Shown: one piece after another, positions 55,091 to 64,000 of the stretch | How the letters are laid out: every line of letters begins with the position of its first letter | Position numbering within the stretch: the stretch's first letter is position 1 | Origin: Adiantum capillus-veneris | Taxonomy: Eukaryota; Streptophyta; Polypodiopsida; Polypodiales; Pteridaceae | Reading direction: 5' to 3' | Length of the DNA stretch: 64,000 nt | NCBI GenBank assembly: GCA_014529385.2 | Contig: CM043957.1 | Span: 82,989,881-83,053,880, forward strand | The notes under the pieces: generated by a model | The model's input: the letters and a program-made list of their open reading frames with translations, nothing else | Database searches by the model: none | Told to the model about the DNA's origin: nothing | Made by a program: the position numbers and the translations under genes

Positions 55091-56711
55091 ATGGGAGAGA
55101 CCATTCCTCGGGCGTTACATTTGCTCCAAAACCGACTTTCCCCAATGTCGTATGTTGAAGCGATCAAAAGCCCCCATGAAAGGTTCTTCAACCCTCTCTA
55201 CAGGCCTCCCTTTCAAGGGGAACCAGGTATGAATCCCATCCACCATGTTCTCCCTCACAACAATTGGAACAGTATTATGTATGAGGGACATTCATAGAGA
55301 GTTAATGTCGTCGTCCTTGGTCCCTTGATAAATGAGGCACAATCTCAACCAAGTATCCCTATCTCTGTTCGTCAATATCAAAATAGCCCTAAAGCTCAAG
55401 AAAGGACTGAAGAGATGCCTGACAGAGGTCCTATTAGTGATCAGCATGTCCATAGCCCTAACATAGATGATCGCCACACTGAGAACAATGTTGTAGAATT
55501 AGACAGTGCAGTTGTCACCATAAATAAGAGTGATTTAGAGGCTTGGCATACTCAACTTATGGACAAGGTAGTTATTGGGATCTGCCATGGTCCCAGGCCA
55601 TCTCTAGAAGCCCTAAAAAATTGGGTGCTTTCAAATGGGAAAACAAAAACCTTTTCCCCCAATTGATCCAATATCTTCCCAACTACTTTTTTTTTTTTAA
55701 TTTAAAGGATGCTAATAGTGCACTGCAAGTCATCACAGAGGACAATGGCTTCTTAAAAACCCTCCCGTCTCCTTTTTTAAGTAGTACAAAGGCTTTAATC
55801 CTAGAGGAGAAAAACCTTCTAAGGCTCCTGTGTGGGTAGACTTCCCAGACTTGCCAGTGGAATACTACCCTTGGCTTAGAAGTATAGGAGGTGTGCTCGG
55901 CAAAGTCCTGGGGCAAAAATCTAGAGGGGAGATCAATCCCAAATGGGACCCCCCGATCCTCATAGAAGTTGACCTAAACAAGGTCCCTAAAACCAATGTC
56001 CCTATCAAGGACTGTTCAGGCAATCTCCTTCATGAACATAAGGTGATCTACAGAAACCTTCCCAACTCATGTTTTCATTGCTTTCAACAAGGGCATCTCA
56101 TTAAAGATTGCCCAGTCTTGAACCAGATAAACATCAAAAAGCGGCTGCCAAATCCCCTCAACAAAACCCTCAGAAATCCTTCCAGCAGGTAAATAAGAGG
56201 ACTATCCATAAAGCTCAGAAAAGGAAACCTGGTCAAAATGTGAACTTTAATTATTTTGATGTCCTGCTTGAAGATGTCTTTGATCCCTACTCTACAGCCT
56301 CTGTTCCTATTATGCAGAATGAGAATAAGCAAGACAATGAATTGAAAGCTACTAGCCCTATCAATTTGGTACAGGAGCCCCAAGTGCCTCTAGACAGCCC
56401 GAATGAGAAGACTAGAGGTCTTTTAGACTCAAATCAAGGAGAAGAGTGCATTAGAAACACCCAACAAGATTCTCAACCCACATGATGACGTTTTGCGGTT
56501 CACAAAGGAACCAGACAATAGAGATTCTCAGTCCAAGCTGGCAGCGGCCTCCTCACCTATTCCATCAGTAAACATTCTGATGACCCAAGCTAAGGAGGAG
56601 AGTTTATCGAACATGCAGGTATCTAAGGCAAAAAGAAAAGTAGAGAAGTCTACAGATCCTAACAGAGCTTCTATTGCCATGGCCAAACCTAATAAAAATT
56701 CTAAGAAATGA
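55091..56711 (+). pseudogene. LINE ORF1 (DUF4283 plus zinc knuckle), broken
   Basis: Frames at 55091-55297 and 55325-55666 are in phase with one stop between. 55668-55840 (NYFFFFNLKDANSALQVI) and 55830-56192 continue in other frames. The core VDFPDLPVEYYPWLRSIGG, RGEINPKWDPPILIEVDLNK and CFHCFQQGHLIKDC (CCHC_4 knuckle, 56070-56112) is the standard layout of plant LINE ORF1, an RNA chaperone that coats the transposon RNA. The tail (to 56711) is Lys/Ser/Pro-rich. Confidence 0.8.
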
Positions 56712-56927
56712 ATTGTCCTAATATGTCTGGTTTTTCTTTGAACTGCAAGGGGATTTCAGACCCAGCCAGGCCAATGGCCATCAAAAAGTAGATGCATTGA
56801 CAATACATCCAGATTTTATATGTCTTCAAGAGCTCAAGACAGTTGGTAAGGATTTGGAGAACAATCTCAACAGACTTGGCTCTGGTTTTGTATGGCACTA
56901 CACCAAGCATAGTCCAGGCAGAGGTGG
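56712..56927 (+). pseudogene. LINE ORF2 start, endonuclease N-terminus
   Basis: Reads FSLNCKGISDPARPMAIKK, then after a one-base shift HPDFICLQELKTVGKDL and SGFVWHYTKHSPGRGGV. LQELK contains the catalytic Glu of the endonuclease. It ends at the chromovirus B LTR. Confidence 0.8.
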
Positions 56928-58760
56928 TGTCATAAAATCTAATATCTAACTTTACCAAATGATTTTCCCATATTAAACTGATCATTTAATGTGGGAGAAT
57001 AAACGGGAACAAGAGTTAGAATAGAGACATGTGCTTCTAAACCTATCTCAACAGGGGACCAAAGGAGAGATGGTCGCATCTCAATAGGGGTCCAAAAGGA
57101 GATGGTCTATCAAAGAGCAATGTGCAATAAGTGCTTCTAGACTTATCTCAAAAGGGGACCAAGAGGAGAGATGGTTACATCTCAATAGACGTCCAAAAGG
57201 AGGTAGTCTATCAAAGAGCAACGTGCATCTAATGGAGCTTAGGGTTAGCTTCATTAAAGACCTCCAATGGTTAGTGTTAAAAGTCATTTGACCTTAGGCA
57301 AGCTAGGGCTGAGAGCTTGAGGTGGGAACCCAACCTAAGGTTGAGGTGCTCGTCGTGCTTGATTACTAAGGTGCGTGCTTGATGACTAAGGTGCTTGAGG
57401 TGCTTGTTGTGCTTGATGACTAAGGTGCGTGCTTGGTCACTAAGGTGCTTGAGGTGCTTGTCATGCTTGATAACTAAGGTACTTGAAGTACTTGTCATAC
57501 TTAATGAGTAAGGTTCTTGAGAAGCTTCCCATGCATGGGGGGTAAGGTGCTTGAGTCAAAAAGAGACCCTACAAACTTAATGAGTAAGGTGCTTGAGAAG
57601 CTTCCCATGCATGGGGGGGTAAGGTGCTTGAGTCAAAAAGAGACCCTACAAACTTAATGAGGAAGGTGTTTCAGAAGCTTCCTATGCATGAAAGTTCCAA
57701 AGTTAGGGGAATCTTTGACTTAACCTTCCACTCACCCAAAGGGCACCCCTTTTCTCAAAGGGCACATGGAACACATGTCAGACTCTCCCTATGCTTAAGC
57801 ACATGGTTTGCTTGAATGCTGTTGGTTGGGCTAACAAGGGGTCCAATGAGCTTATAGTTCCATCCAACAAATACCTAGATATTTTTTCAAGCTCTCTCTC
57901 TCTCTCTCTCTAAGGGGTAAGGAGGACACTTGTTCAAAGACTACCCATGTACTTGAATGCATGTTGCATGTGATTGGCTACGGGGGAGAGGGGTCCAATG
58001 AGCTTGAAACATGTGTAAAATCTACAAGTCGCCCCAAGCAAGCAAGGGGGGTGCTGGGGGGATATACACCACACACACACTCATTTTGTGGATCATTCTC
58101 ACTTGGTGAAAGTAGAGGAACTCCACCTCCCTCTCCAAGCTTGTGAGAAGTGAGAGCCTACACCAACACTCTTGGCTATGGAATGAAAATCCAACCAAGG
58201 GCCATGCTTCAATGCTTAATCTTGCCATCTTCATTGCTATTATATATGCTAGCAAGAAGAGTGATGATAAGTGAAGAACTATTTCTTTCTCCTATGGAAT
58301 GTTTCTTCTTCCTCTTCCCTACCCTCATTCCCCGCTAGCTCTCTCCACCTTCGAAGGTGTTTGAGGCCTTGGGACTGAGGCTTGGGATAGTTAATGCTTT
58401 CTACAAAGTTTATGTTATGTGTGTGACGCATGAAGCTTTCCATCTTCATTGCATCACCTAGGTCAAAAGGAACACAAAGATTGTATTGTACCAAGTCTCT
58501 CTTGATGGGAGAAACTATAATACAAATGCCTATTGGAGGGGGGACCGGCTTCGTATGAATTCGGTCCGCAACTATTGTCATGTTCTCTAAACTCTCTCTC
58601 TTGCAAAAGTATTGTTCATGCCAAGTTAACTAAGTACCATGTTTATGTTGCTACCATCAATTAAGTTCACCGGCTATGCTCACAAAGTAATCTCACAAAA
58701 GTACTTCACCTAATTTCCTAATTCCGCTAGCCTCAAAGTTCATAGGCCATTCCCATTACA
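56928..58760 (+). repeat. Chromovirus B 5' LTR, 1833 bp
   Basis: Starts TGTCATAAAATC and ends CCATTACA, directly before the primer site. It is nearly twice the length of the A LTR (951 bp); the excess is tandem repeats at 57026-57225 and 57340-57670. Confidence 0.85.
57026..57670 (+). repeat. Minisatellite expansions inside the chromovirus B LTR
   Basis: A unit of about 106 bp (GTGCTTCTAAACCTATCTC...TCAAAGAGCAATGTGCA) occurs twice at 57030-57230. A short GTGCTTGAGGTGCTTG-type motif repeats at 57340-57490. A 76-77 bp unit starting ACTTAATGAG occurs at 57499, 57575 and 57652 (third copy diverged). Confidence 0.88.
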
Positions 58761-58775
58761 TTGGTATCAGAGCAT
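58761..58775 (+). promoter_or_regulatory. Chromovirus B primer binding site, initiator tRNA-Met type
   Basis: TTGGTATCAGAGCAT follows the LTR directly. Confidence 0.92.
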
Positions 58776-59174
58776 TTGGTTTTTCTTTTCTTGCTTAAGA
58801 AGAGAGGTCCTTAAGTAGTCTATTAATGGTTGATTTTGTTAATTATATTAGGGTAAGTGGGACTGGGATCTATTATCAGTTTTGTTGAGCCCACTATGTG
58901 GGATATGGTGCACACCTCGGGAGCTTTGGTCTTAATAATGGAGTCTTTTTAGACTTGCCTACGGCTTTACCATTATTGAGCCATAAGAAGTCCGAAAGGA
59001 GCTATCCCTCGGCAACTTTGCTATGTTAGACTCACTCCACTACTCTCTATAATTAACCAATTCAAGTCGTGGGTGTAGATACTTAAGTGTCTATTTTCAA
59101 AGGCTAAGAGGAGTAGCAACTAAGGTTTTGAATTGCCAAAGCATACACTAAGTAAACACATAAGTTTAATTAAC

Positions 59175-59324
59175 ATGGCTGACAATAACCAAGAGAGTAG
59201 AATGAACATTGATAACATTGATTTTGCACATGAAGGTGCTAATGATGATGCCCCCATGTTTGTTAATTATCTTGTTACTAGGTTACAACAAGTTATGGGC
59301 AACTTTGCTTTGCAAGCCCATTAG
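59175..59324 (+). pseudogene. Chromovirus B gag start, 49 codons
   Basis: MADNNQESRMNIDNIDFAHEG and YLVTRLQQVMGNFALQAH, an Asn/Asp-rich gag start ending at TAG. The next recognisable gag segment begins about 1 kb further on, so DNA has been inserted or rearranged between. Confidence 0.7.
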
Positions 59325-59729
59325 GAGAAATATGGACCTTGCATGGGCCTAGTAAGGAATCCTAATTTTTAGGGATTAAGGCTAATGTTGTGTGAGATTA
59401 AGGGGGCAAGGGCATTGAAGAAGGTAGTTTTGAGTAGGCTTTTCTAGCCATTTTTTTAGACAAATGTAAGATGTGGACCTAAGGGATTGCTTTCTCTCTC
59501 TAGCTTTTCTAAAGTGAAGGAAGCATAGGGGTGTGACCACATCAGCAAAAACGTGGGTCACTAAGAGTCAAAATTTGACTTTAAAAAAAAGTATCATTTT
59601 TACTTATTTTTTACTTAAAACTCCCTCCCAACATATATACATATCCAAAAATCATTTTTTGACCGATTTTTTAACCCACAAGCTTAGAAAGTCCATTTTT
59701 TCAAAAATCTTTTTTCCCTAAAAGTAAAA

Positions 59730-60223
59730 AACGCTTTATTCTCTCCTCCTCCTCCCTCCTATCTCCCTCTCCTCTCCCTCCCTGCCCCTACCTTCCTCCT
59801 CCTCCCCCCTTCTATCCTCCCATCTTCCTCAATCTCCCTACCCCTTCCCCTCTATCTTTTCATCCTTTTCTTCCTCACGCAACAGCTTCCATGGTGCTCA
59901 CGGACATCACAAATGGTTTGCTTCCACCACCACGTACTCCGCACACCAAAAGCATATATATTCGCTTACCCACTGCGTTTGCACCAAAGACCGCTATTGA
60001 GGGTGATCAAATGTCATCACAGGAACGTCGCGCCGCTCATGGGACCAATGTTGACATTTGGGTGGGCGGTCATTTGTACACTTACGATCCTATAAGCCGC
60101 TTCCATCCATCCTTTAATAACCTTTCGACATTTCTTCAATTTCTTGGGAGGGGAGAAGCAGGCTTGTTAGGCTATTGCAAGCAATCTCACAACCAAAACT
60201 ACTTTGTCCCCCTACATTTTTGA
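59730..60223 (+). other. Pyrimidine-rich stretch followed by an intact 110-codon ORF of unknown origin
   Basis: A C/T-rich tract (about 59740-59880) leads to an ATG at 59891 in a good context (CTTCCATGGTG). The ORF starts MVLTDITNGLLPPPRTP and includes NVDIWVGGHLYTYDPISRF. I recognise no domain and it is not a usual gag sequence. It lies between two gag parts of chromovirus B, so it may be captured DNA or a later insertion; no target duplication was found. Confidence 0.4.
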
Positions 60224-60339
60224 GGGCATAGAGTGTGTCCACCACCCTCTTCTCATTGGCTAACCTCTAATTAACTTTAATCCCAAAGGGCCCCTAGAGA
60301 GTTCATATTTTTCCTAATGTGAAGTTACTCAACAACTTT

Positions 60340-61290
60340 GTGCTTATGAGATTTCCTTTCCTCTCCAAGAGGAGAGAGAGCTTGGGAGACCTCTTGATGA
60401 GACCCCCAAAAGAAGACTCTCTCCCATACGAGAGGAGGAATCCAAAGATCAAGAAAGTAATGAATCCCTAAATTCCTCCGAAGATGTGGCTCCACGAAGA
60501 AGGCGGACTAAACGATCGTCAACTCCTCCCAAGAGGAAACGGTTAACCCATAGTCCTTCTCCTTGTCACTTCAAAAGGGAAGAGACGAAACAAAGGAAGA
60601 AAATGGTAAGAAAGAGGTCATCCTCTCCTCTTTCTTCTTCACCTTCCTCCTCTACAAATGAAAGCTATGTCTATTCTCCTAGAGAATACAAGAGAGGAGG
60701 GCATCGCAAATCTTACCCTACACGGCAAAGGTTACAAAAGCTCAAGAAGCTTAAAAAGGGAGGAAAGAGTATCTCTTTTCTCACCTATAATGGCACCTTT
60801 GGTGCTACTGACAAAGTATTGGCCTTCATCCAACAATTTGATGCGGCCTTTGGAGACGAGGGCTTCACGGAGTCCTCCAAGCTACGCCATGTAGCTATGC
60901 ACTTCCAAAAATTGGCTCGTCAATGGTGGGCTAGCCTTCATGGAAAGGATGAAGCCCCAAAGACATGGAAAACTCTACGAGTTTCCATCACAAAGCAACT
61001 CCTTGCAAACGATGCAAATGACAAAGTGCTTACCAAATGGCAGAGTTAGAAACCTCTCTCATGAGTCTATCCATAAATATGTGGACAAGTTTTGGGATTT
61101 ATATCTCAAGGCTATTGTCTTTCAAAAGATAGACTTTGCCGGGAAAAAGCAACAATTTTATGCTGGATTACCCAAAGAGATGGCCGAGTATGTCAACTCT
61201 CAACGGCCTAGTTATATCACTAAAGTAATCCACCATACCATGGTTGCTAATAAAAGTGATGCCAAGAGGAAAACCAATGCCTAAAATTCT
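60340..61290 (+). pseudogene. Chromovirus B gag, central and C-terminal part
   Basis: The Arg/Ser-rich region (PRRRRTKRSSTPPKRKR) is followed by the gag helical domain (ISFLTYNGTFGATDKVLAFI, KLARQWWASLHGKDEAPKTW). The frame shifts near 61040 and continues YVDKFWDLYLKAIVFQK and FYAGLPKEMAEYV to 61284. Confidence 0.85.
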
Positions 61291-61389
61291 TACCAAGGCC
61301 ATTCCAACAACAACAACAACAATTGATCCAAGGAGAAGGGAGTTTACAAAGGTAAATATAAACTCTCTCCTAAAGAGCTAGAAGCTTTT

Positions 61390-61960
61390 TGTAAGGACCA
61401 CAAATGTTTTAAGTGTGGGGAGCAAGGCCATGGTTATCGTCCTTGCCCCAAGAGAATTGCCCGCAATGAGACTTTTAAAGCCTCTATGTTTGAAGTTCCA
61501 AAAGAGGATGCTCATTGCCAAGGATTTCTCCTTTCCTATGCTTGGGGAAAGATGGAAGAGCATGATGCCTTTATTTTGTTTGACCCTGGTTCCAACTCAC
61601 AACTTCATATCCACCGAGTTGACCACTAACCTAGGCATACAAGCCCACAAGATGGGAGATGCATTGAAAGCCAATGGAGCTATCACGGGACAAGACGTCT
61701 CAGTTACTTCCTTAATTGGAAAATTAAGGCTTCATGTCCAAAGCTATCTGGACAAAAAGGATTTCTTCATCTCCCCTCTCAAACATGAGAATGTTATCGT
61801 TGGGGCACCATGGTTTAACCGCATGGCTTCCAACATGAAGTCCCCTGAAAGGAGAATTTACTTCACCTCCAGGGAAGAGAGCATGTACATAGATGCTAAT
61901 GAGTCGGGGAACACCATATTCTTGCAATTAAGGGAATCAACAGGGATTAGAGTTGTCTAA
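61390..61960 (+). pseudogene. Chromovirus B zinc knuckle and protease
   Basis: CFKCGEQGHGYRPC at 61405-61446 is followed by FILFDPGSN, where the protease Gly is kept, unlike A. A shift near 61600 moves to the frame that reads LIGKLRLHVQSYLDKKDFFIS and IVGAPWFNRM, ending at 61960. Confidence 0.85.
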
Positions 61961-62020
61961 TTTCCTAAATGGATCCCAAGATGTTTTCATTAATGACATC
62001 CCTAGTGAGCTACCTCTAAA

Positions 62021-62666
62021 ATGAGGGATGATGACCATGCAATTGAGCTCCTACCAAGAAGTTCACTGCCTAACAAGCCTCCTTATCGAGTTTCACAAGC
62101 TCAACAAGAGGAGATCATGAGGCGAGTGCATGAATTGGTGGAAAAAGGGATGGTGAGGTCTAGCTCCTCTCCATTTTGTTCACCATTGCTATTAGTGCAA
62201 AAGAAAGACGACACACATCACATGTGTATCGACTATAGAGCACTAAATGAGATCACTATCAAAAATAGATTTCCCATGCCGTGGGTAGAAGATCTATTTG
62301 ATAATTTATAAGTTTTGGCCTGACAAATGCTCTAAACGCATTCAAACTCATGATGGACAAAAATCTTCAGGCCATTCAAATTCTCTTGAGGCGTACAAGT
62401 GACACCTCCAGGTAATCTTTCAAGGTGTGAGAGAGAATAAGCCTTTCATAAATCAAAAGAAAAGTGATTTTTTCATACAAGAGATTCAATACTTAGGTCA
62501 CATTATCTCTAAAGATGGCACCCGTATGGATGCAACAAAGTTAGAGGTAATAAAAAGATGGCCTAATCCAAGGATTCTACAGGAGGTACGAAGCTTCATA
62601 GGTATGTGTGCATACTATAGATGCTTCATTAAAAAAATTCTCGCTAATAGCAAGCTCGTTACATAA
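62021..62666 (+). pseudogene. Chromovirus B reverse transcriptase with core deletions
   Basis: The N-terminal part (KPPYRVSQAQQEEIMRRVHEL, CIDYRALNEITIKNRFPM) stops at 62311. The next segment jumps to FGLTNALNAFKLMMDK, so the LKSGYHQI region is gone. It jumps again past FFDD to HSNSLEAYK, then QYLGHIISKDGTRMD and PRILQEVRSFIGMCAYY. With the catalytic box missing this RT is dead. Confidence 0.88.
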
Positions 62667-63220
62667 CTTAACAAAAAAGAACGTTAAGTATTCATGGACT
62701 GCAAAAGTATAAAAAGCTTTTGAAGAAGCTTAAGAGGAGAATCTTATTTCTCAACATGTGCTTACACTATTAGATCTCTCAAAGCCATTTGAGGTCCAAT
62801 GTGATGCTTGTGGTAATTGCCTTGGAGCTATTTTGCTTCAAGAAGGGCATGCCATAGCATATGAGAGTCAAAGACTCAACTTCGATAAGTGAATATTGGG
62901 CAAATACGAAAAAGACCTACTAGCTATTCTATATACCCTAAACACATGGAAACACTATCTCTTGGGGACTCCATTCATCCTACAAATGGATCACAAAGCC
63001 TCAGGAACTTCATGACACAAACTAAGCTCTCCGACAAACAAATGAGGTGGGAAAATTTTCATTTGCAATTTAAATTTCATATTGCTCACATTGTTGGCAA
63101 GCACAATCAAGTGGTCGATGCACTTTCACAACAACCAAGGGTAATATGGTGTCTATAGCAACTCACAATGATCTATCTTTTATGATAGATGAGTATGCTA
63201 CAGACCGAGACTTTAAGTAT
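62667..63220 (+). pseudogene. Chromovirus B RNase H
   Basis: Contains FEVQCDACGNCLGAILLQEG, KYEKDLLAILYTLNTWKHY, FILQMDH and KHNQVVDALS, the same blocks as A, with several stops. Similarity ends near 63220 at YATDRDFKY. Confidence 0.85.
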
Positions 63221-64000
63221 TGATAGCTGTTTTTCGGCTCTTTGTAATTGCCACAGTGAGTTACCTCACCCTACCAAAATCACCCAAACACTGTGGCTAT
63301 CCCTACCATTTCACTGTACATAGGCGTGCGTGAGTCACGGGACTTTTCCCATATCTTCTTAAAAAAACCCTCAATTAGCTAGTCATTGGGGTAGTTGAGC
63401 CCAAAAAAATAAAAAAAATAAGTATATTATGGCCCATGCGTATGTAAATATTTCTTTGTATATAGGGCCTAAATAAAAGATTTTTTCATAATTATTTTGA
63501 TATTTATTTAAATATTTCTACCTAGGTGTGTGTTATTTATGCTCTGTACATTGCCTCACCATTACCACAATTTTTCTTACCATTTTTCATACTCTTTATT
63601 CCATATAGAAATATTTTCATGTAAGCTTCTCTTATATTTGGTGTAACTCCACCCCAACAAAAATCCAAAAAAACTAGTTTTATTTATGTGTATATTTTTT
63701 CACTATTGTGATTTTTTCCTTCCTACATCTATTTTGTTTTTTTTTCTAAAAAATTAGAACACCAAAAATATTTATCTTTTATGGTAGCCTCATAATGAGA
63801 GAGATTTCTTTTGACCCCTTTATATTTTTTCCACTTATATTATTTATATTTGACATGTACATATTTTTTAGACCCCTCAATATTTGATTTTCTTAGTTGT
63901 ACTATTCACTTATATCATGATTTCAACAATATCTTCAATTATAGACCTACCAAATAAGGTCAAGGGTAGGTGGCATGCATACATGCACTATGGAGGGCTC
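63221..64000. other. AT-rich region, nothing recognised
   Basis: T-rich DNA with no coding frame of note. It could be part of another repeat or of host intergenic DNA. Confidence 0.5.

Larger units (their letters stand above)
55038..56927 (+). mobile_element. L1-like LINE, 5' part, cut by chromovirus B
   Basis: ORF1 remnants (DUF4283-like and CCHC) are followed by the start of ORF2 endonuclease, then the LTR of chromovirus B begins in the middle of the endonuclease (SPGRGGV). The rest should lie beyond chromovirus B, outside the window. Not obviously the same copy as the LINE at 0-3 kb. Confidence 0.8.
56928..63220 (+). mobile_element. Chromovirus B (Ty3/gypsy), 5' LTR to RNase H, decayed
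   Basis: Same family as chromovirus A. 5' LTR, initiator-Met primer site, gag, protease, RT and RNase H are present; integrase and 3' LTR are missing or beyond recognition after about 63220. Two internal deletions removed core RT sequence including the catalytic Asp-Asp box. Confidence 0.88.

Overview
The window is nuclear DNA of a land plant. The evidence is a split (11 coding exons, GT-AG introns) G-box-binding-factor bZIP gene, plant-type Ty3/gypsy elements (a chromovirus family and Tat-type elements with two RNase H domains), a Ty1/copia element primed by initiator tRNA-Met, L1-like LINEs with a DUF4283-type ORF1, and very many (GA/CT)n and (CA/TG)n microsatellites. I cannot name the species. 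Retroelement density and the nested insertions suggest a large, repeat-rich genome; fern or gymnosperm is possible but unproven.

Layout. About 1-3.2 kb: a decayed LINE on the minus strand. 4.4-19.1 kb: a 5'-truncated chromovirus (A) whose pol is split by an almost complete Tat element (Tat-1, 5932-15747, two ~1.5-kb LTRs about 99% identical). 19.1-29.4 kb: mostly unassigned DNA with microsatellites, a long near-perfect hairpin (22.26-22.80 kb), a ~350-bp direct duplication, and a decayed transposase-like region that resembles CACTA/TNP2-DUF4218 proteins. 29.46-43.48 kb: a second, older Tat element (Tat-2, minus strand) carrying a young copia element (31821-37015, perfect 5-bp target duplication). 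43.5-47.5 kb: unassigned DNA with microsatellites and tandem duplications. 47.99-53.65 kb: the only clear host gene, a GBF-type bZIP factor on the minus strand, with an upstream region carrying three GACGTGGC-type boxes. 55.0-56.9 kb: a plus-strand LINE (ORF1 and the start of ORF2), cut by a second chromovirus (B) of the same family as A (5' LTR 56928-58760, decayed gag-pol to about 63.2 kb). The last ~0.8 kb is AT-rich and unassigned.

How the parts relate. Most open reading frames are fragments of transposons at different stages of decay, and insertion order can be read directly: Tat-1 is younger than chromovirus A; copia is younger than Tat-2, and also younger than a 134-bp tandem duplication inside Tat-2; chromovirus B is younger than the LINE it interrupts. 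The host gene should encode a nuclear G-box binder of 392 or 393 residues. The less expected observations are a 72-75 residue ORF conserved just upstream of gag in both Tat elements, a long CT tract starting six bases into the largest GBF intron, C/G-box motifs upstream of the GBF gene that its own product might bind, and the hairpin at 22.3-22.8 kb. All calls come from reading the sequence; no database search was made.
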